A DNA stretch of 64,000 nucleotides. It comes from Azorinus chamasolen (lineage: Eukaryota > Mollusca > Bivalvia > Cardiida > Solecurtidae). The stretch is taken from NCBI GenBank assembly GCA_963576725.1, contig OY755252.1, positions 40,118,599-40,182,598 of the forward strand, written 5' to 3'. A program made the position numbers and the translations under genes. Shown here piece by piece: positions 1 to 13,000 of this stretch. The stretch's first letter is position 1. The number at the start of each line of letters is the position of its first letter. The notes beneath the pieces were generated by a model. The model was not told the origin of the DNA. It saw only the letters and a program-made list of their open reading frames with translations, and searched no databases.

Positions 1-103
1 CTCACAAAAACGGACAGACAGACAACTCTCACAAAAACAATATGTCTCACCGATATAAATATGATAATAAAATACATAATACTATATGACTCAACAGTCT
101 TCT

Positions 104-218
104 TTGGTCAACATTTCCTGTGTTCATAATGCATATGTCATTATAAAAACAATGATTAAAATTAATATTCATAAAGGACATTATTTCTTACATGAATATT
201 CATGGAGTAAAGGGTTAA
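104..218 (+). mobile_element. MITE family B, long-arm fragment
   Basis: Right end only: TTCATGGAGTAAAGGGTTAA at 199-218, preceded by the B long-arm sequence (AATTAATATTCATAAAGG, TTATTTCTTACATGAATA). The hairpin half is missing. Confidence 0.7.
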
Positions 219-299
219 CAAAAATGTTCTATTTCTACAGAAAGCTTTTCCTCAACCCTTTAAGTAGTGTATCCCTTTCCTTCATATAAACACCTTTGC

Positions 300-420
300 A
301 GAGGGCTACGGGATGTTTCGCTCCAAAACCAGTTCCTCCTGGGATGTTTCACCCCACTATTGAAAATTACTGGGACGTTTCACACCACTATTGAAACAAG
401 AGGTGTCCGCAGACAGCAGG
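300..420. repeat. GGGACGTTTC-type repeat fragment
   Basis: Contains repeated GGGATGTTTC/GGGACGTTTC motifs and CCAAAACCAGTTCCTCC. The latter reappears inverted near 3000-3035, so the two loci are fragments of one dispersed repeat. Confidence 0.5.
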
Positions 421-465
421 CTCCACTTTCTTAAGTGCTGTATAGTGTAGTGGAAGTCCAAGTCA

Positions 466-852
466 GAAAGGGGAGATAACTATAGCAAAATTAATTTTAG
501 GGTTACCTGCCCTTGTGAAATGGGTCCCCCTTGTAATAGTAAACATGTATATCAAAGTTGAACCAAATATCTCTGACAGTTTCTGAGACGTGGATCTGAA
601 CATAAAACTTAACCAACAATGAAAATTCTAAGTTAAAAAGGGGCATAACTATGGCAAAATTAATTTTAGGGTTATCTACTCTTGTGAAATGGGTTCCCCT
701 TGTGATAGTAAACATACATACCAAATATGAACCAAATATCTTTGATGGTTTCTGAGAAAAGGACCTTAACAAAAACGTTAACCAACACCGACGCTGACGA
801 GAGAGAGAGAGGGTCATGACAATAGCTCCACTTTTCGAAAAAGTGGAGCTAA
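466..852 (+). mobile_element. Pearl-like element with two tandem core units
   Basis: Two diverged copies (466 and 636) of a roughly 170-bp unit containing ACTATAGCAAAATTAATTTT. A GA microsatellite (798-810) and a terminal hairpin AGCTCCACTTTTC/GAAAAAGTGGAGCT (826-852) follow. This core + microsatellite + hairpin layout is that of pearl-type elements known from bivalves. Confidence 0.55.
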
Positions 853-1415
853 AAATTACTAGTATTATTTGTTTTAAGGGCATTCTTCTTATGGTTTTTA
901 GACCTTAGAGTGGCTAATTAATACATTTTATCATCACAAGACAAAGTAAAAGGTGAATAGTATTTTCTTTAGGGACATATCTGATCTGGGTCTACTCTGT
1001 TTGCAAATGCGCAAAGGGTTAAGCTATTAAGACCTGCATTAAGTACCATCTGACTTTTAGGCCCAGAATTAGAAATGCTTTGGTGGTCTATTTAAACAGG
1101 TTTTACTGTACATGGAAATCCATGACTTTTAGTCATACATGCGTTTCACGAGATCGCACCCTGACGAGATCGCATACTGACGAGGTCTACACTCCTTTCC
1201 ACAATGGATACATGGGAATTAGCATATTGTAAGTACAATACATTGTAAGTACTTCAAATAAAGTTACATTCAAATAACTGTCCATTTCAATTTACTTTGT
1301 CACTGAATTTAAATCGAGATTTTTTTTTTATTTCTTACCAGATTGAGATCAATTTAGACCACTTGTGTCATCGTTTTTTACAAACTCTGTGTCCGAGTTT
1401 CCCTTGAATCCATCT
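853..1415. other. Intergenic, mostly featureless
   Basis: AT-rich. Holds only a short-arm fragment of an A/B MITE at 978-1022 (TCTGATCTGGGTCTACTCTG then GGGTTAA) and no coding signal I can support. Confidence 0.5.
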
Positions 1416-1656
1416 TTAACCCTTTCCCTGTTCTATATTTATTCCAAATTTCAATACCTACTGAATATTCATGGACAAAACAGTTATAATGAAATATGGA
1501 AGATGGAACAATTTAGTGATTTTAGAAAGTAAAGAAACAGATTTTTCAAATTCCACTCGCAAACAGAGCAGACCCTGATCCTATAGGAGCCGTCTGATCT
1601 GGGTCTACTTTATTTGCAAATGCATTGAAATACGTTTATATGAGGAAAATGGTTAA
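1416..1656 (-). mobile_element. MITE family A, full copy
   Basis: TTAACCCTTTCCCTGTTCTA at the left and GGTTAA at the right. The central hairpin GAGCAGACCCTGAT..., CCTATAGGAGCCGTCTGATC has lost part of its left side. Confidence 0.8.
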
Positions 1657-2108
1657 ATAAAGATTCCAGGCCTAAAAACAAGGTTTTCCCATTGTAAACA
1701 TGTTCATTTCAAAATGCAAATGGCGGACGAATGACGTCGAGTGGAACATTCAATTTTTTCTGAGGGTAATGATAACTCTTAAAATTTAATGTCATACATG
1801 AAATTACGTAATTTAGTATGCAATTATCCCTGTTGAAAAATGATATGCTCCACTACCCATAATGCGACGCCCATTTGCAAAGAACAGCTGATAGAATTAG
1901 CATGTAGAAAATGCAATTTCGGCATTTTCTTCCTTCTTACAGCATGGCATTGAGGGATATTTAGCATGGGAGTTCTTGAAAAATGATGAAATCAAATGAA
2001 GTAGAGTTAAGTTCAGTATCACACAAAATAAAAAAAATCTCAATTCAAATTCTGTGACAAAGTATATTGAAATGAAGTAAATATTCCAAAATAGGGAATT
2101 AATATAAT
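1657..2108. other. Intergenic, no recognised feature
   Basis: AT-rich with no open frame of note. No repeat end could be defined. Confidence 0.4.
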
Positions 2109-2618
2109 ATATAAATACTTAAACTGCTCTGATCTAATATTTCGACCACTAAGGGCCTTTGTCAAAGATTATCATGTCAAAATACACGTCACATTTTTGT
2201 TACATGCATTCAGCCATAAAATCAAAGAGAATAATGTTGATCCAGCGTCGTCATGGTGACATTGGGTTGTTTTTTAAAATGTCATGACATCATCAAAATG
2301 ACGTCATCAAATGACGTCATGGGTGCAACGACGTCATGCATGCATTAGCGCATTATCCTCTTTGATGTTACAGCCAAATGGTCTGTAGGTTCTTAGCCTC
2401 CATATCCAATTAGTTTCATGGATCTGTCTTTCAGTTCTACATGCATGGAACATCCGTTTCAAAACTACAAATCTCACATCATCACTGCTATGACCACCGA
2501 TTCCAAAATGTCTATTTATTGGCTTCTCTCTCTCATGCCTCACATCATGATAATCTTTGACAAAGGCCCTTAGTGGTCGAAATATTAGATCAGAGCAGTT
2601 TAAGTATTTATATATTGA
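2109..2618 (-). mobile_element. Penelope-like retroelement remnant with inverted flanking arms
   Basis: Minus-strand frame 2534-2334 reads INRHFGIGGHSSDDVRFVVL, then RQIHETNWIWRLRTYRPFGC and N. This matches the C-terminal end of Penelope-like polyproteins (GIY-YIG side: RHF..GHS..D....., R..RE..WI..L.T..P.G.N). Inverted ~70-bp arms containing AAGGGCCTTTGTCAAAGATT lie at 2109-2176 and 2546-2618. The reverse transcriptase core is absent, so it is dead and heavily truncated. Confidence 0.6.
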
Positions 2619-2699
2619 AATGGACAATAGGCTAATAAATAGTGTGCCACATGAAAACTTTGAAAAGACAAAACTTTTCCTGTAATCATATGCCATCAT

Positions 2700-2768
2700 T
2701 GAAATTAATCCAATTAATATCCATGCTATATTTCTTACAATTATATTCTTGGAGTAAAGGAGTTAACA
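2700..2768 (+). mobile_element. MITE family B, long-arm fragment
   Basis: Ends TTGGAGTAAAGGAGTTAAC, preceded by a degraded B long arm. Confidence 0.55.
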
Positions 2769-2896
2769 CATTTCGAAAAGTATATTACATATAAGCATGA
2801 AACTCTTTTTCGCCACAATGCCATGTGATTAGCAAAGTTTCTTATATTCTCATGTTGGAAAACTTGAGCTAATTTTAATAAAAATTATAAGGTTAT

Positions 2897-3050
2897 TATA
2901 CGAGGAAACTCCCCAGATCAGTGGGACGAAATACGAGGAAACTCCCCAGATCAGTGGGACGAAATGTCCCAGTCGAAAATTGGTATGAATTGTCCAGGAC
3001 GAAACGGCCCGGGAGGAACTGGTTTTGGAGGGAAACCTTGCAGAGTACAC
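2897..3050. repeat. GGGACGTTTC-type repeat with a 33-bp duplication
   Basis: Two tandem copies of a 33-bp unit containing CCCCAGATCAGTGGGACGAA, then CGGCCCGGGAGGAACTGG. It is related in inverted orientation to 300-420. Confidence 0.5.
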
Positions 3051-3451
3051 ATTTTGGGTTGCCTTTACTTTGCCAGTCCCTGGATGGTACTTTTCTGCGC
3101 AAATGCTGTGATGTCATTTGGTTGGCTTGCGCTAGTAAACAAATGATGTCATCTTGGATTCGCTAAAGTCGAAAGTCTGTTCGTTGTTAGCGGGGGTTGG
3201 GGGCAGTAGCCCCCAAATGATGTATCTAACCATAAAAGGTGCGTAGAATCCAATTTGGGGGTCAAAACTCTTTATTAAACAGCTTTATCAGTCTCTCAAT
3301 CGATCTCTCTTATACAGTACTGTTACTGTACATGCAACTTATTTTCCCGTACTTTTTTGGGGACGGGCAAAGTAAAGGCGTTCCCACATTTCAATTGACC
3401 AATCTCAAGGTCCTAAATCTAAAGTACTTAATGTCATTCAAATGAACTTAC

Positions 3452-3780
3452 TCTCCATATTTTGCTGGTCGGGGGCAAACACAATTAAATTTTCCACCAA
3501 AGTCTATATAAAGATCATCCCCTCTTACTGTTTCAACCGTCCCTAAAACACGTTTGTCCTTCAAATCCCCCAGCTGAACTATGGTGGATTTTCTAAATAG
3601 AGAGGCAAAAGAAGTCTTAGATTTTTCATTCGACGTTTGGTCACGTAATTCTGCAACATCACCACTTGCATTTTCACCAGCTCCTGTGGAATACCATGCT
3701 TGTGGTGTTTTACTTTTCCAGCACAACAAATTTCTACAATACGTTGTCCGGTGAAATAGTTTACACATGGAGGCAGCCAT
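3452..3780 (-). CDS. MRPS28: Mitochondrial ribosomal protein S28, first coding exon (partial gene)
   Basis: Small-subunit mitoribosomal protein that works in the mitochondrial matrix. The minus-strand frame carries the hallmark segment '[20 protein letters not shown]', close to animal MRPS28 ([11 protein letters not shown]), preceded by a [23 protein letters not shown] stretch also typical of the family. I chose the ATG at 3780, which begins [17 protein letters not shown], because this Arg/Lys-rich, acid-free start suits a mitochondrial targeting peptide; an in-frame ATG 27 bases upstream (3807) is the alternative. The exon ends at 3452 with donor GTAAGT reading down from 3451. The later exons (the RLRLLDLE-like half) were not found between 1 and 3450 and presumably lie left of the window. 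HDDC2 starts 217 bp away on the other strand. Confidence 0.88.
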
Positions 3781-3997
3781 TTTTAGAAATTCATCGATAT
3801 TCTCCAATCAAAACTGTGGTAACAAAATTGACTGAACAAAATTATTACAGATCCAATGATTGGTCAAAAAATGCAGGAAAACCATTTTACTGGTACCCGC
3901 TATTGAAAATACTGCATATCATGAGTACATTGTTAAATAGAAACCAGCAAACAGGAAACACATGCTAATGTTTATATTTCCCGAAAAGAAAAGAAAA
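3781..3997. promoter_or_regulatory. Putative bidirectional promoter of MRPS28 and HDDC2
   Basis: The 217 bp between the two divergent start codons must hold both 5' UTRs and both promoters, unless an upstream non-coding exon exists. I see no convincing TATA box. The region is free of the MITEs that crowd the rest of the window. The promoter call is inference from gene arrangement only. Confidence 0.5.
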
Positions 3998-4057
3998 ATG
4001 TCACTGTCAAGTTGCAGTAAACTGTTTGAGTTCGTATCATTGATCGGACAATTGAAG
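3998..4057 (+). CDS. HDDC2: HDDC2 coding exon 1
   Basis: Twenty codons, MSLSSCSKLFEFVSLIGQLK, matching the family N-terminus (FLRLVGQLK in vertebrates). The donor GTGAGA follows in phase 0. The start is the first ATG in this frame after AGAAAA. Confidence 0.9.
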
Positions 4058-7000
4058 GTGAGATTCTAGTCTGCTAATCAGATATCAGTTATCACTCCGC
4101 CATGTCACTCATATTAATGTGTACTTTGAAAACAACAAATTTATAGCGCAGCACCTTTGTGTATCACCCAGCATCCATTGGTAATATTAAAGGCAAAAGT
4201 GAACTTTCTACATATAACCAGTAAAGCTAATTCACAGTGTCAGAATGCGATGAGTTACATAGTCCTAATACTTTATACCATGAATATTTATTATTCATAA
4301 CCAAAATCGCCCATTATGATTAACATATTGATTAACTAAATTTCTTATATAAACAAATGCATGTATCTTTGGGGATTTATGGTCATTTCATCGACTTTCC
4401 AGTTCGTCGACCTTAATTTATATAGTAGACCCAACGTCTCTTCGTTGACATTATTATTACATAGGGATTAAGTTTTCACACCTATGCACGGCTGTTATGT
4501 AAAAAACACAAACACAATTTTAACAGTTTAAAAACATATACCACTTTTTATCAATATATAATTAATGACTAATGTGATGTAGATCTGTGTCGACAGTTTG
4601 CATGATTGCCAGCATGCCTCTGTTGGATAGGCTAACATCAATATGTTATGTTAACTTATATCGATAAAACAATTATTCCTAAATATTTAAACATGTCGAA
4701 TTGTGACCATGATCTGGGTCTGAACTATGATTAGGCAGTTTGCCATAATTGCCGACATGCGCTTATTTGAAAAGCTAACATCAAATACACAACCGCGGGA
4801 TAGGTGTGAAAACTTGATCCCTATGTAATTATATAAGGTTGACGAAACGACTTTGGGTCTACTATATAAATTAAGGTCAACAAACGGGAAGGTTGACGAA
4901 ATGACCATCACCCATCTTTGGGTGCCCTGAAATGACGATGCCCTATTTCGACCCACTCTTTCTTTTGCATTGATTCTTGCACTTAGCAGCTTCCGCTGAA
5001 GTCATTACTACAACATTTTATATATAAATAGTAAAGAGGCATGTCTCGCTGTTGATACGATAATATTTTTTCTCAGGTGTATCGAAATGGTCACTTCAGG
5101 ATACATTTCTATGTTCTTGTTCCCCCTAGAACTGGGAATGGGTGTACAGTTGAAAACTCTGTGAAAGCATTTTTCAGCTGAACCCTTTCTTTCATGCATT
5201 TGCAAACAGAGAAGACCCAGATCAGATGGCTCATACAAGAGCTGTCCGATCAGGATCTCAGTTATGGAATTATAATAGGGCTGACTCTAAATATAAAATT
5301 CAGCTAATAAATATTCATGATGTTATTATTCCATGACTAGTGAACATGAAAAGGGTTAACCCTTTACTCCATGAATTCCTGTATAACAAATGATAACATC
5401 ATGAATATAATATTAATCAACTGAACAAAGGAATATTTTTTCCCGACAGACACTGTAGAATCAGAGCTTTCATACGCAAACCGAGCTGACATTTGGTGAG
5501 GGTCCACTATGCTTGGTTAATATTTATTAAATTATGAATGATGGACAATGAGTATTCCTATTACAGCGTGTTCAAAGAACAGGATGGGTTTTGAGAAAGG
5601 TAACAGATCCAGAAAGTGTCGCTGATCATATGTACCGAATGTCCATTCTATCATTCCTAGTCAATCCATCAAGCGGCCTCAACAAAGAAAGGTAAGTGTG
5701 CCAAATGTGCAACGGTTTGATCAAAATGTAGTTTCACATGATTGTTTGTTGTATCACATGATTGTTTGTTGTATCACATGATTGTTTGTAGTATCACATG
5801 ATTGTTTTCTATAAAAGTAACCACTTTGCCTATATGTTAGCATTTCTGTTTCTATTATTCCAAGATATATGAATCATTATTTTGAGACAGCTTTACAACA
5901 AATAACCTTAGTTACAATAAGCTATTTACTGACTACATTAATTTATCATTATGGAACTCATTCTGGAACAAAAATTACAAGAGATAAACAAACAACCTTT
6001 TTATGATAAAAGTCAGTTTTCAAAGCATGGATAATACACAATACAAATTTAAAATCAGACAAGGTTAAGTATTGGTAAAATACACAAGTTTTAGTTAAAG
6101 GGTCATATATAAAGGACTGATTTAAAAGTTTCATAAATATTTCTTAAACCTTTACTCCATGAATTTTTTATGTGAGAACTAATGAGATTGACATCGTGAT
6201 AGCATATGGACACAGGAATTTTGGCACTGGAAGAAATTGTAGAATCATATATAGGAGCTGCCTGATCTGGATCCACTCTGTTTGCAAAGGCATATGAAGA
6301 TGTGCCACATTTTTTATCACAGGATGCTATTTTGCCTATCATCATACTTGAGATTATTTGTTAAACCTACAAAATCATATCCTCATCAGGGTTACAGATA
6401 AGGGGAGTATTGGGGTATTTACCCAATTAAAATTGTGGAAAAAGCAATTGTTTTTCAAAAAAATGAGTAACACAAAGTAAATAAATATAGCAAAAAGCAA
6501 AAAAAAAAATAGAATACCTAATGAGAATATGAATAATACCCAATTACGAAAATTGCCAATACCCAATTCTGTAAAAAATCAAGGAGTAAATGCCCAATTG
6601 CATCAAAACCTTATCTGTAACCCTGCTCATTCTAAGAGAAAAACTAAAAAATTCAAGCTGCAAATTACTAAAGATATATATTAACATTTTAAGAGTAGAC
6701 ATAGTTGAGATGGCTCCTGCTAGAGCATATCCAACCTCAGTCCTGGTCTGCATTGTATTATTTTGTAGAAAATTTTATTTCAAGTTACAGAAAACCGATG
6801 TGAAGATACATACTTGCTTTTCTTTGCTGATGGAATTTGATAGATCTATCTATTTCTTCAGTTTCTAAAATGTCTACATTGTAACACCTTCCATATGTTG
6901 TTATAACTATTTTGTCTATGAACATTCAGTAGGTATTGACATTTGGAATAAGCATAGAACAGGGAAAGGGTTAAACAAATGATTTATGTATTGTTAGGCA

Positions 7001-10000
7001 TTTTTAAAACAAGTTGCAGGTAGAGACTATCAGTTTAACCCATTCCTCCATGTGCTGTTTTTAAACCCAACCTCTTTGAATAAATCTACCAAAAAGGAGC
7101 ATTTACTAGAGAAAAGGAAAAGTTTAGAATTGTGTAGTTTTGAAACCATTGTGATAAATAGAGCATTTGCTCCTATAGGAGCAAATGCTCTATTTATCAC
7201 AATGGTTTCATAAAGTGATTTTTACAGAGGCGTAGAAAGGCGTATTTATGGAGGAAAGGGTTAACCCTTCGCTTGCTATTCACGTCAATATACGTACCTG
7301 TAAATAGTGAAGACCCAGAGTCTGCACTATTTACAAATTGATTGTACAACCAGTGCACTCCACAGCAGTGATTGCACAGAGAAATACTTGTACACAGTGA
7401 AGATATCTGTAATTATACAACAGGGCATGGGTAGAGAAGGAGAAATGTATTTTAAAATTCAGCAAGCGAAGGGTTAAGACAGGTCCTAATGTAGTTGACA
7501 TTGTCATGATAATACAATCATGTGTTTACAATTTCACATATTTTTAGCTCACCAGAGCACTTTTGTGCTCAGGGTGAGCTTTTGTGATCACTTGATGTCC
7601 GTCGTCCGTCGTCCGTCGTGCGTCGTCCGTCGTCGGGCGTCAACAATTTGAACCTTTAAAAATCTTCTCCTCTGAATCTACAGGGTTCTCAGCTTTCATC
7701 TTTGGTACATAGCATCATCTTTAGGTCCTCTACAAAAGTTATATAAATTTTGCCCCTGGGGTCAAAATTGGCCCCGCCCCAGGGGTGCCTTGTTTTCTAT
7801 TGAAATATACATAGTAAAACTTTGAAAATCTTCTCCTCTGAATCTACAGGGTTCTCAGCTTTCATATTTGGCACATAGCATCATGTTCAGGTCCTCTACA
7901 AAAGTTATATAAATTATGCCCCTGGGGTCAAAATTGGCCCCGCCCGAGAGGTAGCCAGTTTTGAATAGAAACATATAGTGAAAACTTTGAAAATCTTCTC
8001 CTCTGAATCTACAGGGTTCTCAGCTTTCATATTTGGCACATAGCATCATGTTCAGGTCCTCTACAAAAGTTATATAAATTATTGTCCTGGGGTCAAAATT
8101 GGCCCCGCCCCAGGGGTAGCCAGATTCCAATAGAAACATATAGTGACAACTTTGAAAATCTTCTCCTCTGAATCTACAGCGTTCTCAGCTTTCATATTTG
8201 GCACATAGCATCATGTTCAGGTCCTCTACAAAAGTTATATAAATTATGGCCCTGGGGTCAAAATTGGCCCCGCCCCAGGGGTAGCCAGATTTCATTAGAA
8301 ACATATAGTGACAACTTTGAAAATCTTCTCCTCTGAATCTACAGGGTTCTCAGCTTTCATATTTGGCACATAGCATCATGTTCAGGTTATCTACAAAAGT
8401 TATATAAATTATGCCCCTGGGGTCAAAATTGGCCCCACCCCAGGGGTAGCCAGTTTTGAATAGAAACATATAGTGACAACTTTGAAAATCTTTTCTTCTG
8501 AATCTACAGGGTTCTCAGCTTTTATATTTGGCACATAGCATCATGTTCAGGTCCTCTACAAAATTTGTATAAATTATGCCCCTGGGGTCAAAATTGGCCC
8601 CGCCCCAGGGGTGGTCAGTTTGTAATAGAAACATATAGTGAAACTTTGAAAATCTTCTCGTCTGAAACTGGAAGGTTCTTATCTTTCATATTTGGCACAT
8701 AGCATCATGTTCAGGTCCTCTACAAAAGTTGTATACATTATGCCCCTGGGGTCAAAATTGACCCCGCCCCAGGGGTGGCCAGTTTTCAATAGAAACATAT
8801 AGTGAAAACTTTGAAAATCTTCTCCTCTAAATCTACAGGGTTCGTAGCTTTCATATTTGGCACATAGGATCATATACAGGTCCTCTACAAAAGTTATATA
8901 AATTATGCCCCAGGGGTCAAAATTGGCCCCGCCCCAGGGGTAGCCATGTCTCAATAGAAACATATAGTGACAACTTTGAAAATCTTCTCCTCAGAAACTG
9001 GAAGGTTCTCAGCTTTCATATTTGACACATAGCATCATGTTCTGGTCCTCTACAAGAGGTATATAAATTATGCCCCCGGGGTCAAAATTGGCCCCGCCCC
9101 AGGGGTAGTCAGTTCGCAATAGAAACATATAGTGTCAAATTTGAAAATATTTTCCTCAGAAACTGGAAGGTTCTCAGCTTTTATATTTGGCACATAGCAT
9201 TATGTTCAGGTCCTCTACAAAAGTTGTATAAATTATGCATCTTGGATCAAAATTGGCCCGCCCAAGGGGTGGCTAGTTTTCTCTAGTTTTTACACAATTT
9301 TTACATTTTATTATGTTTACTATTTTCTTCCACAGATGCATTAAGCTGTCTCTAGTCCATGACATGGCTGAGTCTATAGTGGGAGATATAGCCCCCAGTG
9401 ATTGCATCGATAAGGAAGATAAACATCGTAGGGAAAAGGTGAGTGGTCTCTCTATGTTAACCCTTTACCCGTTCTGTGTTTATTCCCAATTTCAAAACCT
9501 ACTGAATATTCATGGACAAAATATTTATTATGAAATATGGAAGGTGGAACATTGTAGCCATTTAAGAAACTAATCAAACAGAATAATTTTGGAGCCATCT
9601 GATCTGGGTCTTCTCTGTTTGCAAATGCATGAAAAGGCATTTATATGAAGGAAATTATTAACCCTTAGCATCATGAATATCATTTAACCCTTTCTGAGCA
9701 TAAACCGTTAAATGCCCTTCCACGCATTTGCAAACAGTGTAGACCTAGAGAAGTCATCTGATCAGGGTCTGCTTTGTTTGATTATGGTATAATATAGATC
9801 TGTGTCCATGCTTATAAAACTTTTTAGTTGAGTCTTAGTTCGTTCTCAAATCTGACCAATCAAAAACTTGAGAACGAACTCAGACTCAACTAAAAGTTTT
9901 ATAAGCATGAACCCTGATTCTACAGATTCTGCCTGAGCCATAACATCCTGTGTACATAATTAGAATACCAGCATATTAATTCAGGTAAGAAATATTCATG

Positions 10001-13000
10001 ATGTCATTATTCCTTACATGAATATTTAACAGGGAAATGGTTATATGAATTTTTATAATGGCATGTAACACCATCTGCACCGATAGGTGTCATCTGATCT
10101 GGGTCTATTAAAGGCTTTAAATCTTCACCCTTTCCTTGCTCTATGTTTATTACAAATTTCAATATCTACTGATTATTCATGGCCAAAATAGTTACATGTA
10201 TAATGAAATATGGAAGGTGGAGCATTCTAACCATTTTAGAAAGTAAAGAAACCGATCTATCAAATTCCTTGAGCAAACAGAGCAGACCCTAATCAGACAG
10301 CTCCTGTAGGAGTCATCTGATCTGGGTCTACTCTGTTTGCAAGTGTGTGAAAATACTTTTATATGAAGGAAAGGGTTAAGAGGCAAATATATAAACAAAA
10401 GATAAACACTACATAGAATATGAGAAAATTATGTTAGTGTCTTTACAGTTGTTTTCTTAACCCTTTCCCTCATATGAACGTGTTTTCACGCATTTGCAAA
10501 CAGAGTAGACCCAGATCAGACGGCTCCTAGAGGAGCCGTCTGATCAGGGTCTACTCTGTTTGCTAATAGAATTTGATAGATCTGTTTTTTTACTTTCTAA
10601 AATGTCTACAATGTTCCACCTTCAAGAATTCTTTATAACTATTTTGTTAATGAATATTCAGTAGGTACTGAAAATTGGCCTAAATATAGAACAGGTTAAA
10701 TCAAATCCTGTTAGCAACTATTCTACACAGTTGTCTTCTACTCAATAGTTTTCTGCAAAACATCTTAATTCTGAAAGTTGATTTTTTCTTTAGTTTCTTT
10801 CAGAAGCGCAACAATGATGACTATCCACACTATTTTCAAAGGTTTTACAAATTTGCCTGTAGGTAACTGGGAAGTGAATAACTAAATATATTAAACCAAA
10901 TGTTCAGGTTGTCTTACAAGCGTGTTTCTTTTCTCTCTTGTTTTTTTTTCAGACAGCCATGAGTCATATATCTAGTCTAGTCAATGAAGAAGCTGGTTCC
11001 GAGTTGATGTCTCTGTGGGAGGTAAGCATGGTAGCATTTACATTTACTCGAAAAATGGCAGTTGCTTGGGACTGAAAATTGAAACTTTTTAAATTCTTGC
11101 TATTATTTCATTTAACCCTTTACTCCATAGGCTATTTTTAGACCCAACCTCTTTGAATGAATCTACCCAAAAGGAGCATTTACTACAGAAAAGTAAAAAT
11201 TTAGAATTTTGTAGTTTGAAACCATTGTGATAAATAGAGCATTTGCTCCTATAGGAGCAAATGCTCTATTTATCACAATGGTTTCAAGAAGTGGTTATTA
11301 CAGAGGTGTAAAAAGACATATTTATGGAGGAAAGGGTTATGTCCTTTACTCCATGTGTATGCTACTGTGTTTGCAAATGCAAAAGGGTTAATGGGATAAA
11401 GGGTTAAGGCAACTGTTTTTGCTATGCTTTTATATATTTCCATCCCATTCCCTGCTGAATATTCATGCAAATGGTTCCTACAGGAGCCATCTGATTTGAT
11501 TCTGCTCTATTTGCAAATGCGTGGAAAAGCCTTCACATTTATTAGTCCCAACCTGGTCTGCTTCATATTTCCAGGGGCTGTTGAAACTTAAATGGATGTT
11601 TTTGAACTTAAGAAGAATACCCACCAGTGTTACAATATTTCTTGTTCAAACACCCCACCGTGCTAGCAGTGTTACAATATTTCTTGTTCAAACACCCCAC
11701 CCTGCTAGCAGTGTTACAATATTTCTTGTTCAAACACCCCACCGTGCTAGCAGTGTTACAATATTTCTTGTTCAAACACCCCACCGTGCTAGCAGTGTTA
11801 CAATATTTCTTGTTCAAACACCCCACCCTGCTAGCAGTGTTACAATATTTCTTGTTCAAACACCCCACCCTGCTAGCAGTGTTACAATATTTCTTGTTCA
11901 AACACCCCACCGTGCTAGCAGTGTTACAATATTTCTTGTTCGAACACCCCATCCTGCTAGCAGGGTTCAGAAGGTTACCTTTTAAAAAAAAAAAAAAAAA
12001 AAAGGAGAAATTTTGGACAGAAGATATTTTGCTTATTTTGTAGGAGTATGAAGAACAGAAGACCCTGGAATCCCAGTTTGTTAAAGATCTGGACAAATTT
12101 GACATGATCTTTCAAGCCTATGAGTATGAACAATTAGAAAATAAACCAGGTTTCCTGCAGGAGTTTTTTGACTCAACAGAAGGTGTGTATTTACTGTGAT
12201 TGATTTAGATATTCACTCAATAAGAAATGGTCTTCTACAAAAAATGTTATTGAATTTACTTTTAACTTTAAAAATGGATTTTCAGTAACAAATCAACATA
12301 CTCCATATGTTTTTAGTAACAAATCAACATACTCCACATGTCAATTTGGATCCAAGTTGCAAAGTGTTTTGAATTGACAGAAAGTGTATGTCAGACAATT
12401 ATTGGGGGTTTTGTTGTTGTTTCATTGTATTAATTTTAAATCTTCCTCCAGTACATAATAAATCCTTTGTTTTTAATATTTTCTTTAAATCCTTTATCTG
12501 ATAGAGCCTCTTTTTAATACAAACAAAGTAGATCCAGATCAGTAGGATCCATCTGATGAGGGTCTGCTGCGTTTGCCATGTCCATAATGCCATCATAGAT
12601 ATTCAGCTAATTAAAGATGTACTCCGGTTTCATTTTGGCCAGGTTTGCATGGGATATGTGTGGCTTAAAACAAACTTCAAGCTAAAGCACATGATAAGGA
12701 AAAAAATTGTATCGAAAAAAGAGAATTTTTTGTTACCTTGGAAACCAACAGAAACACACCTGCCGTAAAATGTCGTAAAAATCAGTTCTGTGTACCCGAC
12801 GTACTCTATGTACATGTAGGTAAAGTTTTACATGGTACACATCTTCCCTTTACATGTTTATATTCTGTTGACTAACCCACATCAGCCTTTGTTATGAAAA
12901 CCCGATGTTATGAAAAAATCGAAGTGTCCGATAATATATGAGTAATCGACAAAGTATTCTGTCCTCTTAAAAAGTTTGCAGTTTTCTATGGATATAGCTG

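Noticed and set aside
8679..8963. 94-codon minus-strand frame with a 55-residue repeat
   Set aside because: Two units of the 165-bp tandem array that happen to lack stops; other units are interrupted.
11521..12105. Repetitive frames of 138-165 codons on both strands
   Set aside because: 42-bp minisatellite in HDDC2 intron 4; open on both strands at once.
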